Of a stretch of DNA of 64,000 bases, positions 33,196 through 43,045 are shown one piece after another; position 1 is the first letter of the stretch; every line of letters begins with the position of its first letter. This stretch comes from Hyphomicrobiales bacterium (GTDB lineage: Bacteria; Pseudomonadota; Alphaproteobacteria; Rhizobiales; Rhizobiaceae): contig UCIV01000007.1 of the NCBI GenBank assembly GCA_900472575.1, forward strand, positions 105,508-169,507, read 5' to 3'. Both the position numbers and the translations under genes were made by a program. The notes under the pieces are model-generated. The model saw only the letters and a list, made by a program, of their open reading frames with translations. It made no database searches and was not told the DNA's origin.

Positions 33196-35427
33196 ATGAA
33201 ATTTTCGGTTCGAAACATACTCGTCACCGTGTTTGCGGTTCTCAGTTTCGCAGTTATGGGTCTTATGTTGCAGCAGCTGCTGCGACAGATCGAAACCCAG
33301 CGCGTATCCACCCAACTGGCAGGCTTGGCCTCGCTCGATAAATCGCTGTTCGATGCGCTGCTCGGCATGCGCGGCGAACGCGGCGCCATCAGCTCAGCCG
33401 TCAAGCTGGAACCGGTGGATATGGCCTCCACCCGCAAGAATATCGAGGATGGCAGACGTGATCTCGATGCCGCCTTCAATGATGCCAAATCAATCATCGA
33501 CAGGGTCGAACCGGCGAGCCTGAAGATCAGCCTCGGCCCGGTTCTCGAAAACTACCGCAAATGGCTGGATCTTCGCGCGAAGGTGGATGCAGGACTCGCC
33601 CTTCCGGTCAAGGATCGCGATGCCAGTGTCGGAAAGAACGCACTCGGCCTTGCCGACCAGATGCTCGTCGATCTCGAAAAGGCCTCCTATCAGGTCGAAG
33701 CGGTCATCAATGCTCGCGGGCCTGCCATGATCATGTTCACGCAGCTGCGTTCGCTTGCCTGGACCTCCCGCACGCAGCTCGGTACCGCCAATTCCTCGAT
33801 CGTTGGTGCCATCATTTCCAAGCAGCCGCTTTCGGCAGAAAAGCTGGCCGAAATCGCTGTGCAGGACGCCCGCGTGTTTCTGGCCTGGGACGTGATCTCG
33901 CAGATTGTCGCAAGCGACACGACGCCGGCCGCCATCCGCGATCTGCACAAGGTCGCGCAGAACACCTACTTCTCCGGCGCCTACGCCGAACAGAAGTCGT
34001 CCGCCATCAAGCAGTTCCAGGCCGGGCAGCCCTTTGCCATGAATGTCGATGACTGGCGCAAGCCCGCCGGCCCGGCGCAGGCATCGCTTGCCGATATCGC
34101 CTCGGCATCGCTGAAGGAAATGACGGCTCTGACCGGTGCCAATGCGGCCGCGTCTACACGGTCGATCGTCATCTATGGCGTTGCCACGCTTCTTGCTCTT
34201 GCGCTCGCCATCGTCGGTTTCACTACCATCATCTTCCGTATCGCCAACCCGATCACCGCCCTGACCGGCGCCATGCGCACGCTCGCCGCCGGCGATCTCT
34301 CCGCCAAGATCGATGGTGCCACCCGCAAAGATGAAATAGGCGACATGGCCCGCGCCGTCGAGGTTTTCCGCGAGGCCTCAATCCACAATCGCCAGCTTGA
34401 AGAAGAAGCAATCGGCTCCCGCCAGGCGGCCGAAGCCGAGCGCGTTGCCTTCCAGAAACGCGCTGAAAGCGAAGCCGAAGCCCGCCTCACCCAAGCGACT
34501 TCCGGCCTCGCCGCCGGCCTGCGCCGTCTTGCAGCCGGTGATCTGCTCTGCGAAATCGAAGAGGAGTTTTCCGAGCAGTTCGAAGCCCTGCGCCACGATT
34601 TCAATAGCTCGATCCGCCAACTGCGGACTGCGCTGGAAGGTGTCGCCAAGTCGGCACTGACGGTTCGCAGCGGCAGCGACGAGATTTCCACTGCCTCGGA
34701 CCAACTCGCCAAGCGCACCGAACAGCAGGCCGCCTCGCTGGAAGAAACGGCAGCGGCGCTCGAACAGGTTACGACAAACGTCAAGCAGACGTCGGAACGA
34801 GCCTCCGAGGCTCGCGAGATGGTTCGCCATGCCAGCGCGCGCGCAAACTCCTCCAGTTCGGTCGTATCGAACGCGATCGATGCAATGAGCAAGATCGAGG
34901 CAGCGTCCACACAGATAGGCCAGATCATCGGTGTCATCAACGACATCGCCTTCCAGACCAACCTTCTGGCCCTTAACGCCGGTGTGGAAGCTGCCCGTGC
35001 GGGCGAAGCGGGCAAGGGATTTGCGGTCGTTGCTCAGGAAGTCCGTGAACTCGCGCAGCGTTCCGCCAACGCAGCCAAGGAGATCAAGACGCTGATCGGC
35101 AATTCGGAAGCCGCGGTCACGCAAGGAGTGGCGTTGGTCAACGATACCGGTAACGGGCTGAACGAGATTGCGAATCTCGTCTCCGCCATCAACCAGCACA
35201 TGGACGCGATCGCCCTCGGCGCGCGGGAACAGGCATCGGGTCTCACAGAAATCAACACCTCGGTCAATCACATGGACCAGGTAACCCAGCAGAATGCCGC
35301 CATGGTGGAAGAAATGAATGCCGCCGGCGCTGGCCTTGCTGATGAAAGCGGCCGCCTTTCAGAGCTGCTAATGCGTTTTGAGATGCGTCAAGCAGCTGCC
35401 CAAGGCTCAAGAATGCGCGCCGCCTGA
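33196..35427 (+). CDS. Methyl-accepting chemotaxis protein
   Basis: A 743-aa transmembrane chemoreceptor. A membrane segment at residues about 7-30, a long helical periplasmic sensor region (about 31-315, including an MRGERG stretch reminiscent of nitrate/nitrite-sensing NIT domains, only suggestive), a second membrane segment at about 318-342, HAMP (to about 395), a linker, and the signalling domain with the hairpin tip (FQTNLLALNAGVEAARAGEAGKGF, about residues 585-608). GGGGG precedes the ATG at 33196; the frame stays open 36 codons upstream. Ligand unknown. Confidence 0.95.
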   Translation: MKFSVRNILVTVFAVLSFAVMGLMLQQLLRQIETQRVSTQLAGLASLDKSLFDALLGMRGERGAISSAVKLEPVDMASTRKNIEDGRRDLDAAFNDAKSIIDRVEPASLKISLGPVLENYRKWLDLRAKVDAGLALPVKDRDASVGKNALGLADQMLVDLEKASYQVEAVINARGPAMIMFTQLRSLAWTSRTQLGTANSSIVGAIISKQPLSAEKLAEIAVQDARVFLAWDVISQIVASDTTPAAIRDLHKVAQNTYFSGAYAEQKSSAIKQFQAGQPFAMNVDDWRKPAGPAQASLADIASASLKEMTALTGANAAASTRSIVIYGVATLLALALAIVGFTTIIFRIANPITALTGAMRTLAAGDLSAKIDGATRKDEIGDMARAVEVFREASIHNRQLEEEAIGSRQAAEAERVAFQKRAESEAEARLTQATSGLAAGLRRLAAGDLLCEIEEEFSEQFEALRHDFNSSIRQLRTALEGVAKSALTVRSGSDEISTASDQLAKRTEQQAASLEETAAALEQVTTNVKQTSERASEAREMVRHASARANSSSSVVSNAIDAMSKIEAASTQIGQIIGVINDIAFQTNLLALNAGVEAARAGEAGKGFAVVAQEVRELAQRSANAAKEIKTLIGNSEAAVTQGVALVNDTGNGLNEIANLVSAINQHMDAIALGAREQASGLTEINTSVNHMDQVTQQNAAMVEEMNAAGAGLADESGRLSELLMRFEMRQAAAQGSRMRAA

Positions 35428-35835
35428 TGAAATGAGTTCCGCAACTGTATCGTAGGTCAGGAGAGCCTCAATGCGTTGCGCTCATCCACGAGCGCAACGC
35501 GACATGAACAGAAAAACACCGTGGATCCGACTTCAAGTAATGCCCATTTTCGGCCGAAGGGAAAATAATGCCGCACGCAATTATCCCGTCGACGACCCCG
35601 CCCGACACATCTTCGGGCCATCCACCTATTCGCGATGTCCGGAAACGCTACGAAATTGCCAGCGCACTCGTGCTTTCAAGTTCAAGCTATTGATAAGACC
35701 AGATCAGGCTTTGTGCCAGGTTCGTCAGTGAGACCGGCTTATCCGAACAGCACCAGCAGTGCGGCGATATTCAAGAGATCGTGGTGCGGTTCGTGAGCAA
35801 GCCGAGACGGGGATTGGCGTGAAAAGCTCAGCCGG
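35428..35835. other. Gap between the chemoreceptor and the DUF2721 gene
   Basis: This 408-base gap holds a strong hairpin at 35473-35500, listed separately. Beyond it I see no gene with a ribosome site; open frames here have no recognisable features. Confidence 0.6.
35473..35500. terminator. Strong hairpin after the chemoreceptor gene
   Basis: GCGTTGCGCTC (35473-35483) pairs with GAGCGCAACGC (35490-35500) around ATCCAC, an 11-bp perfect stem 46 bases after the stop codon. There is no clear T-run after it, so it may be a terminator without a classical tail or an mRNA end stabiliser. Confidence 0.6.
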
Positions 35836-36270
35836 CTAGCGCCGCTCACGGATTTGCTGGAGCATACTCCTGCCTGCATAAACAAGCTCCAGAAGGAACG
35901 CGAGAAGCGAAAGCATCAGACAAATGATCGCCCCGCCAAAAAGCCATGGCAGGTTTTCCGGTCGAAGCCGAATGGAAAGGCCGCCTGCAAGAAGATTAAG
36001 GATTGCGGCACAAGTACACAAACCAGATACCACTCCAAAGATAACTGCTACCTCCAGAATAAGCGTGCGACGGCTCAAATAGGTTATCCATTGCACCCCT
36101 CTATCTCCCAAGTCGGGTTTGTCCCCGACTTCATTCAGGCGGTCCGCAACTCTGCCCAGTCGCAGGCTGTAGATACTCACGAATGCTGCGGTCCCGGCAA
36201 GCAGAAAGACAGGAGCCAACGAGGTCTGAATTATCCCTGCATACTGGTTGATGATGGGTGGTGTATCCAT
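35836..36270 (-). CDS. DUF2721 family membrane protein
   Basis: A 144-aa protein with three transmembrane segments (about residues 14-35, 70-95, 104-128) and the DUF2721 feature AGTAAFVSIYSLRLGRVADRLN. Its role is unknown. The ATG at 36270 has a GGAGGAAATT ribosome region; the frame is open for 27 further codons upstream without one. Stands alone on the minus strand. Confidence 0.83.
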   Translation of the reverse strand: MDTPPIINQYAGIIQTSLAPVFLLAGTAAFVSIYSLRLGRVADRLNEVGDKPDLGDRGVQWITYLSRRTLILEVAVIFGVVSGLCTCAAILNLLAGGLSIRLRPENLPWLFGGAIICLMLSLLAFLLELVYAGRSMLQQIRERR

Positions 36271-36465
36271 AATTTCCTCCTCGTCCAGGCATCGTCCTCG
36301 CTGAGAAGTTCCGGAGCCCTCTTCGTCCACCGGGGCAACAACCTGAAGCAATAGAGAAATGGTAGGGCAGACCGGAAGCCTTGGCTATCCTGCAGTCAAG
36401 CCGGCCAATGCAATTTGCGTATGACCCCGCCAAGCAAAGCTGGGCCTTTTCGGAACGCAGTCACT

Positions 36466-36765
36466 CTATTGGGTCTCTCGACCAGATGGAGCTTGGCATT
36501 TCGGCAAAATCTGGCTGGTGAAGCGACAGCCAAGCTCTATCGCCTCAAGCGCCGCGCCTCGGTTGCTATCGGCAGGATCACGTCTAAGTCTTTCCAACAT
36601 CTCGATCAGCTTCAGGATCGGCCCGGACCACCGCATTTTGGACTCGTCGTCCGACATTCGATACGCTTCAGCGATATCTCGAAGCAAGATTCCCAACACC
36701 GCTTGACGTTGTCTGTGAGAAAGATTGCTCCACAGCGCCTCAACATCTGTTTCCCGAGCGATCAC
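36466..36765 (-). CDS. Hypothetical 99-aa protein
   Basis: An open frame from a GTG at 36765. It gives an alpha-helical, charged protein (DVEALWSNLSHRQRQAVLGILLRDIAEAY, with LKLIEMLERLRRDPADS). No domain is recognised. No clear ribosome site is visible, and a pair of small similar-looking helical proteins elsewhere in this region (47857, 50654) is the only reason to favour it as real. Confidence 0.35.
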   Translation of the reverse strand: MIARETDVEALWSNLSHRQRQAVLGILLRDIAEAYRMSDDESKMRWSGPILKLIEMLERLRRDPADSNRGAALEAIELGCRFTSQILPKCQAPSGRETQ

Positions 36766-36887
36766 AATCCGTTACCTCGCAGACAAACCCGAAATCATTG
36801 CCGGTTGTGTCTCGCCTCCACCACCAAAATCACTGGCTTCCTGTTTCATTCCTGATTGACGCCCGTTCATTCAGAGCGGCCTCGTAT

Positions 36888-38822
36888 TTATGGCGGGCTT
36901 CCATCGATGGTTGCGGCTAGCTGCGTGTGCTTGCTCAATGCCTGTAATGCCGCCGCTGACGCATTGCCCGCAGCCCCCTCTCCTCCGACATTCACCGTTG
37001 GCTGTGCGAACTGAATTCCGTTCGAGACGAAAGCCTCACGCAACAAAAGGTTTGCACGCCTTCGAATGAAGGACTGCATCGGAGAAGGCTTGAGCGTCAT
37101 CCCGAAACTCAGCACCATTCCGTAATCGCCGAATTCCTCGACGCCCTTCATCTTCAGGGGCTCGATAAAGATTGGGCCGAACTCGGGATCCTCCAGCATC
37201 GTGGCACCGATCTTTTTCGTCAATTTCCGCGCCTTCTCGACATCGGCGTCGAAGCCGACGGAAATGCGAAATTTCACCACACCCCAATCCCGGCTCATGT
37301 TCTCCACCGCACCGAGTTCGCCGAATGGGACGGTAAAAATAGGCCCCCGGTGGTGCCGGAGACGGACAGACCTGAGGCTGAAGCCCTCGACGGTACCCTT
37401 GTAACTCTTCGCCTGAATGTATTCTCCGACCCTGAACGCGTCGTCGAGCATATAAAAGACACCGCTGATAACATCCTTCACCAAGGTCTGTGACCCAAAG
37501 CCGATCGCAACCCCGAAAACCCCTGCTCCGGCGATCAGCGGGCCGATCTCCACCCCGAGTTCCGCCAGGACGAGAAGCACGGTTATCGTCAGGCCGACCG
37601 CCGCCAGCGCATTTCGCAGTATCGGCAGCAAGGTGCGTAGACGACCGCGGCGCGACGTTTCCTGAGCTGTTAAACCTGCATCGTCACTTGTGACGAGCTG
37701 TCCGTCGATCCAGGATTTTGCCATGTGCCACAGAAGATCGGCAACAAGCACGACTGCGACACTTTTCAACAGCCCATAAAAGACCGCCGAGAGCGCAGGA
37801 TCCCGCTGCGCAAGCCCTTCCGGATTCATCTTCCAGACAAAGACGAGCCAGGCCAAGGCAACGACGATGATCGCGGCACGCGCGCCGCGTGTGATAAGCA
37901 CGCTACGCATCCCTGTGGCATTCGGCACCAGACGCAGTGCTGCCTTTCCCACGGACTGGAGGGTAGCAGGCAGGATCAGCGCAAAAAACCCGATCCAGAA
38001 AAGCCCCTTTAATCCCAGACACCAAAGCGCCCAGATGACGACAATGGCAAAAGTCAACGTGAACCTACGTTGCAGGCTGCGCGTCCGCACCGACCAGACA
38101 GCTTCCAGCAGCAAGGCCAGAAGGAGGATCGAGCTGAGATAGGACAAGGCATCCACCACGTCCTGATCGATACCGATCAAGGAACCGGCGACCGAATTCG
38201 CGGTCGCCAGCGCTGCGGCTCCCACTAGAAGCTGTGCCCGTATCAGGCCCTCCCTTGGGACTGCAAGCACAACCAATGCAGAAGCCAACCGAAAGCCCAC
38301 GAAGGCAATCAGGTAGACGAGCAGAGCAACACGCACGAGTGGCGGCCAGTGAACGGCGAAGAATATGATGGCCAGCGGCAAGGCAAAAACGAAAACGGAC
38401 AGCAGGCCGTAAACGCCATTGTCGGCATGTGACCGCATTCGGAGATAAAGCCGCTCGACAATCATTCCGACAAGGATAAGCCCGAAAAACATCAGGAAGA
38501 CTGGTGCGTATCCGTTCGAGACAGCATCCCCCCTGACGCGTTTGGCAGCTTTCAGAACTTCGGTTGGGATCCGGGGGATTGCCGCGGCAATCCTGTCCAT
38601 GCGGGCCCGGATGGCCGTTTCCCACGTCGAGATCAAAGGTTCGGAAGATGGTTTTGGAGGCGGCGTGCTTTTATCCTCGGCCCGCTTGATCCACGACTGG
38701 ACCTCGGGATCCTGAAGCAGTGTTGTAAGCGCTTCGATCTTTTCGGGCAGAGGGGGCGCCGGCTGCGAATAGGCAGGCGCGGCGGCTAAAAGCAGAAACA
38801 GCGATAGCGCCAGCCACTTCAT
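36888..38822 (-). CDS. MscS-family mechanosensitive channel with extended N-terminus
   Basis: A 644-aa inner-membrane protein that releases solutes on osmotic downshock. A signal peptide (residues 1-19, ending PAYSQ) precedes a periplasmic stretch (to about 95), then a block of about ten membrane segments and the MscS pore and beta domain (about residues 410-600; GVFGVAIGFGSQTLVKDVISGVFYMLDDAFRVGEYI). Much longer than MscS itself, like the large multi-helix members of the family. A TAC-N7-TAC site lies 76 bases upstream of its ATG. Confidence 0.9.
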   Translation of the reverse strand: MKWLALSLFLLLAAAPAYSQPAPPLPEKIEALTTLLQDPEVQSWIKRAEDKSTPPPKPSSEPLISTWETAIRARMDRIAAAIPRIPTEVLKAAKRVRGDAVSNGYAPVFLMFFGLILVGMIVERLYLRMRSHADNGVYGLLSVFVFALPLAIIFFAVHWPPLVRVALLVYLIAFVGFRLASALVVLAVPREGLIRAQLLVGAAALATANSVAGSLIGIDQDVVDALSYLSSILLLALLLEAVWSVRTRSLQRRFTLTFAIVVIWALWCLGLKGLFWIGFFALILPATLQSVGKAALRLVPNATGMRSVLITRGARAAIIVVALAWLVFVWKMNPEGLAQRDPALSAVFYGLLKSVAVVLVADLLWHMAKSWIDGQLVTSDDAGLTAQETSRRGRLRTLLPILRNALAAVGLTITVLLVLAELGVEIGPLIAGAGVFGVAIGFGSQTLVKDVISGVFYMLDDAFRVGEYIQAKSYKGTVEGFSLRSVRLRHHRGPIFTVPFGELGAVENMSRDWGVVKFRISVGFDADVEKARKLTKKIGATMLEDPEFGPIFIEPLKMKGVEEFGDYGMVLSFGMTLKPSPMQSFIRRRANLLLREAFVSNGIQFAQPTVNVGGEGAAGNASAAALQALSKHTQLAATIDGSPP

Positions 38823-38897
38823 TATCCGTATGTCCTGGATAGCTACTCAGTAAAAGTTATTGTGCCGAATGATATCGCGGACCTTGCCTGCGTATAC

Positions 38898-38916
38898 GTA
38901 GAATACCGTAACCTAC
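38898..38916. promoter_or_regulatory. TAC-N7-TAC motif G1, before the MscS-type gene
   Basis: GTAGAATACCGTAACCTAC (plus strand). TAC and TAC are separated by seven bases, and outer GTAG/CTAC arms make it nearly palindromic. It lies in the gap between the channel genes, 76 bases from the start codon at 38822. One of nine such intergenic sites in this region. Confidence 0.5.
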
Positions 38917-38970
38917 TGGCGAGCCGTACGAACTGGCATGCCCTCTGTCGTTCATTGACACCGTAGATGT

Positions 38971-39417
38971 CTATCTCTGACCCGCCTTCGGCTCCTCACT
39001 GTCTTCAGAGAACCAGAGCGTTCCCGAAACCTTGAAAAGGAATGCTGTCGTCCAGCCGAAAAGGAGGATGCCATTCACGCCTTCGATTGCACTGCCGATC
39101 CTCCAGCCACCGGAAAGCGTGACGTCGCCATAGCCAATTGTTGCAAAAGTGACGGCCGAAAAATAGACTGCCTCCTCCATGCTTTCGAGCGCGCCCAATG
39201 CCCGGTAGGCCACAGCCCAGATGGCGATTTCAAAAAAATGGGCAAAAACAAACCCCAAGACGAAGACGTAGGTGAGGCATAGCCGGGCTATGCCGGATAG
39301 GTTTCGGGCATTTCTGACCGCCCCTATGCACAGGCTGTAGAGACATGTCACGACCAGCCCGTGAATGATGATGGTGAAAAACAGTATGCCGGCAGAAAGA
39401 AGGATGACCATGAACAT
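38971..39417 (-). CDS. Two-TM ion channel (potassium-channel type)
   Basis: A 148-aa membrane protein with an N-terminal segment, a second at about residues 44-70, a pore loop with the selectivity filter TIGYGDV (93-99) and a final segment (about 108-130). This is the ion-channel (Ion_trans_2) pattern of a small K+ channel. It has no RCK or cyclic nucleotide domain, so gating is unclear. Overlies osmotic functions next to the MscS gene and a SulP transporter. Confidence 0.85.
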   Translation of the reverse strand: MFMVILLSAGILFFTIIIHGLVVTCLYSLCIGAVRNARNLSGIARLCLTYVFVLGFVFAHFFEIAIWAVAYRALGALESMEEAVYFSAVTFATIGYGDVTLSGGWRIGSAIEGVNGILLFGWTTAFLFKVSGTLWFSEDSEEPKAGQR

Positions 39418-39485
39418 GAAGGATGCCCCGTTTCCTGTATAAAGTGCTGATCGGCAATCACATATTCGCGTTTCCGCTCCCTCTT

Positions 39486-41192
39486 TCAGCTATGATGCGG
39501 ACCGGGCTTCATCGGGCTTGAGACAGGTGCCTCGATACTGTGCTGAAAGTGGCGAACCCCGTCATCCAACCGCTTGAACATGCGGCTTGTACCAAGTTTT
39601 TCAGCGAAGCCTGAGGCGCGGACATAGTCGAGTACATCGGGGTTGAGGCTCGCGAGCCATAATGTCACTCCCTGATCCGCGAGATTTCGATCGCTCGCGA
39701 TTACCATCTGCATCGCGGAATATTCAATATCGAACACCCTGCTCAGATCCAGCAACAGGACCTTCGGCTTTCTTTGCAGTACTAGGTCGCGGATTCGATC
39801 GGCAACCTGCTGCACATTGGCAAAGAAAAGCCGCCCTTCCGGGCGCAGGATCAATAGCCCATCCACAATATTCTCTTCATCGTCCTTGTCAGAAACGGGC
39901 CGCAAAACCCTGTCTCCGCGAGCACGACCGATTACATGTATCCGTGGGTTTGCGGATTGGCTGGATAGGCCGAGCAAAGAGACGATGATAGCGACAACGA
40001 TACCCTGGAGCGTGCCAAAGAACAGCACTCCCACCAGCGCAGCCAAGGCCCAGCGGAACTCCATCCTGCGAACCTGGAGTATACTCCTGAACTCACTGGG
40101 CCGGATCAGACCGAGTGAATAGACGATGACGATTGCGGAAAGCGCTGCTTGAGGCAAAAGCCCCAGCAGGGGAGCGAGCACCAGCATCGTCGCAACGGAA
40201 ACCGCGGCCGTGACCAGTGAGGCGCGCTGGGTTTGCCCTCCGACTGCCCGTACGACCGCGGTTTGCGACGTCCCGCCCCCGGCTGGCATGGCACCGAAAA
40301 ATGCGCCTCCGAGATTGGACGCACCGATCGCGAACAACTCTCTATTAGGGCGGATTGGAGGATCCGAAGAAATTGCGAAAGCGCGTCCTGCAGCCGCGGT
40401 CTCGGTGAAACTCATCAGTGCCACACCGATCGCCCCAGGCAACAGCATCATGATCAGATCGAGATTGGGCACGGTCACCGTTGGCAGCGCCCGTGGAATC
40501 TCGCCGATGATGGCAACTCCTCTGTCGCTCAGGCCCAACATCCATGAGGCGGCAATGGCGCCACCGACGACAGCAAGCGGCGCCGGAGAGTGAGGACGGA
40601 TCCATTCTACCAATAACAACAGGAAAAGCGCCGTAAGTCCTACAATTGCAGTGATTACTGATGCTTGGGGAAGCTGTTCCACAAACGCCAATATGTCTCT
40701 GAAAAAGCCGGCCTTGGGAATGTGAAGCCCGAAGAGCTTCGGCAACTGGTCCAGGATGATTACCAGCCCGATACCTGCCTTGAACCCAGTCAGCACCGGC
40801 ACCGAGATAAAATTGGCAACAAAGCCCAACCGCAGACCAGATGCAATGAGCAGCAGCGCGCCCGTCAAAGCCGTGAAGGTCGCGGTAGCGACGATGAGCT
40901 CGCTTGGATCCCCATCGGGTACAACTAACTGCAGCTCAGCTGCGGTCAGGATTGCGATGGTTGTCGTCGAGCTGACGCTCAACACCCGCGACGAACCGAG
41001 AAAGGCATAAATGATCATCGGCACGAATGCCGTATAAAGGCCGACGATCACGGGCAATCCGGCAACCGTCGCGTAGGCCATAGCCTTCGGCAGGACGACA
41101 GCTGCCGCCGTCAAGCCAGCGATGACATCTCGCCGGATGCCTCCTGCGGGGGACAGATCGGCAGTGCTGCCAGAGGATGATGGCCCGATCAT
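39486..41192 (-). CDS. SulP-family anion transporter with STAS domain
   Basis: A 568-aa secondary transporter. A SulP membrane domain (about residues 18-400, beginning DVIAGLTAAAVVLPKAMAYATVAGLPVIVGLYTAF) and a C-terminal STAS domain (about 435-545; LLLDLSRVFDIEYSAMQMV). Substrates in the family are sulfate, bicarbonate or dicarboxylates. A GTAAG-N5-GTAAC motif lies immediately before its start codon, overlapping the ribosome site. Downstream of aspT-like genes. Confidence 0.92.
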   Translation of the reverse strand: MIGPSSSGSTADLSPAGGIRRDVIAGLTAAAVVLPKAMAYATVAGLPVIVGLYTAFVPMIIYAFLGSSRVLSVSSTTTIAILTAAELQLVVPDGDPSELIVATATFTALTGALLLIASGLRLGFVANFISVPVLTGFKAGIGLVIILDQLPKLFGLHIPKAGFFRDILAFVEQLPQASVITAIVGLTALFLLLLVEWIRPHSPAPLAVVGGAIAASWMLGLSDRGVAIIGEIPRALPTVTVPNLDLIMMLLPGAIGVALMSFTETAAAGRAFAISSDPPIRPNRELFAIGASNLGGAFFGAMPAGGGTSQTAVVRAVGGQTQRASLVTAAVSVATMLVLAPLLGLLPQAALSAIVIVYSLGLIRPSEFRSILQVRRMEFRWALAALVGVLFFGTLQGIVVAIIVSLLGLSSQSANPRIHVIGRARGDRVLRPVSDKDDEENIVDGLLILRPEGRLFFANVQQVADRIRDLVLQRKPKVLLLDLSRVFDIEYSAMQMVIASDRNLADQGVTLWLASLNPDVLDYVRASGFAEKLGTSRMFKRLDDGVRHFQHSIEAPVSSPMKPGPHHS

Positions 41193-41281
41193 CGTTACCG
41201 TTCCTTACAATCATGGCGGAAATTGCCTTTCTCCCGCCAAACCGGATATTCGCTCACGAGATCGTCCGGCATCGGTGATCC

Positions 41282-42973
41282 CTAACCTGCGATCACATTG
41301 ACGATTACGCTTCCCCAGGTCGTAAGCAGGATGTGTCCGAGCGGCACTGCCGGCGTATACCCGAGCACCGCGACTGTGCTACCGGAACGTTCCTGAACTG
41401 CCGCCATGGCCGCCGTCATCGTCTGCGCCCCCGCAAGTCCGCCAAGAAGCAGGATGGGGTTCATCTTGAGGACATAGCGGCCGAAATACAGCCCGACGAT
41501 CAATGGCGTTATCGTTACGATCATGCCTCCGAAGAGAAGACCCAATCCCGCGTCAGCAATCGCCGAGAAGAAGACAGGTCCGGCATGCAAACCGATCATC
41601 GCCACGAACGCCGAAAGCCCCAGGCCGGTCATCAGCGAGATACCAGCGTCCGGTATCCGGCCGAAAAGCGGGAAGCGCGTGCGCAAATGTCCGACCAGCA
41701 GGCCTGACAACAAGGCACCGACGCTGGTGCTGAGCGAAATCTGCATGCTGCCGACTGGAAACGTCACGATGACGCCGACAAGCCCACCTAGGAAAATCCC
41801 CAGTCCCAGAACGAAAAAGTCCGTCGTCTGCGTTGCGGATATGACTGTCCCGATTTGCCGGGCAGCTTTCTCGACCACCGCTTCCGGCCCGACAAGTCCA
41901 ACAATATCGCCACGCTGCACGGTAACGCCGGGCGCGATCGGCACCTCGTTTCCACCACGGGTAACCCCCCGCAGGTAGAGGCCATGGGCGAGGTTTCCCT
42001 CTCCCAATTGTGTAATCGTACGCCCATCGAGATCGCGGTTGGTCAGTATGACGTCGGTGGAGACGACCGGCATATCGAGCAGAGCCTTGTCCTCGATCTC
42101 CTCGGCATGCGGACCGATCAATCTCACGAGCTTCGCGCGCTCCCCGGAGACGGCAAGAACATCGCCAGGAACGATCACCATCGAGGGTGTCGCATCGATC
42201 AGGGCATCGCCTCGACGCAGCCGATGAATGAACAATCTCTCGCCCGAAGCCTGCCGTTCGGCGGCAGCGATCGAAAGACCCGCGACCAGTCCGTTTTCGG
42301 CAACCCGATATGCCCGCAACTCGAACCGACGCCATGCGGACGCCACCCCCTCGGATCGGCGGACGATACCCAGTTCACGTTCGAGTTTCAGCGCCTCGGC
42401 GGGCAGGTCGATCCCGAGCAGCCGGGGAGCGACGACACTGCAGAAAAGGATCACGCCTAAGGCGCCGAAAACGTAACATACCGCATCGGCCACAGCGATA
42501 TGCGCCACCAGTCGTTCGCGCTCCGCATCGGGTAACGGCAATGCATTGATCGCCTCGGCGGCAGTGCCGATCGCCGGACTTTCCGTCAGCGATCCGGAGA
42601 GAAGACCAGCCGCGAAGCCGGGATCGAGATCCAGCAGCCTGGCGATAGTGATCGCCAGGCCCAGCCCGGTGACGGTGACCACCACGGCGAGCAGCATAGG
42701 CTTCAACCCGTCCCGCCTGATCGACTTCATGAACTGCGGGCCGACCGAATAACCTGTTCCGAAGAGGAAAAGGAGAAACAGGAAGGACTTTGCCATGGAG
42801 GCAATCGGCACATCGGCCAGTTGTCCGATCGCGATACCGGCAAACAGTGAACCGGTCACAGGCCCCAGGCTAAAGCCTGCAATCTTGAAGGTCCCGATCA
42901 GATAGCCGATGCTGATCGCGAGAAACACCGCAAGTTCCGGATACTTGATAAGGAATTGTTCGGTCCAGACCAT
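41282..42973 (-). CDS. AspT/YidE-family exchanger (copy 1)
   Basis: A 563-aa membrane exchanger of the aspartate:alanine exchanger (AAEx) family. Five to six membrane segments, then two TrkA-C (RCK_C) domains (about residues 205-370), then another membrane block (to 563). The pattern GTGYSVGPQF is typical. Lies in the same orientation directly downstream of the decarboxylase gene and upstream of the SulP gene. Pairs with a second copy of the same length at 45939. Confidence 0.88.
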   Translation of the reverse strand: MVWTEQFLIKYPELAVFLAISIGYLIGTFKIAGFSLGPVTGSLFAGIAIGQLADVPIASMAKSFLFLLFLFGTGYSVGPQFMKSIRRDGLKPMLLAVVVTVTGLGLAITIARLLDLDPGFAAGLLSGSLTESPAIGTAAEAINALPLPDAERERLVAHIAVADAVCYVFGALGVILFCSVVAPRLLGIDLPAEALKLERELGIVRRSEGVASAWRRFELRAYRVAENGLVAGLSIAAAERQASGERLFIHRLRRGDALIDATPSMVIVPGDVLAVSGERAKLVRLIGPHAEEIEDKALLDMPVVSTDVILTNRDLDGRTITQLGEGNLAHGLYLRGVTRGGNEVPIAPGVTVQRGDIVGLVGPEAVVEKAARQIGTVISATQTTDFFVLGLGIFLGGLVGVIVTFPVGSMQISLSTSVGALLSGLLVGHLRTRFPLFGRIPDAGISLMTGLGLSAFVAMIGLHAGPVFFSAIADAGLGLLFGGMIVTITPLIVGLYFGRYVLKMNPILLLGGLAGAQTMTAAMAAVQERSGSTVAVLGYTPAVPLGHILLTTWGSVIVNVIAG

Positions 42974-43045
42974 TGAAAACCAGCCCTGTCTGTTCCCGGA
43001 ACGCGCCGGGCCAGAATGCCCGACGCCGAAGATCCGGTACCATTC

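Noticed and set aside
35471..35731. 86-codon open frame after the chemoreceptor
   Set aside because: It starts inside a strong terminator-like hairpin and has no recognisable features.
41194..41208. GTAAG-N5-GTAAC (minus strand) as a tenth regulatory site
   Set aside because: It fits the tandem motif, but it abuts the SulP start codon and overlaps its ribosome site, unlike the other copies; mentioned only as a possible extra.
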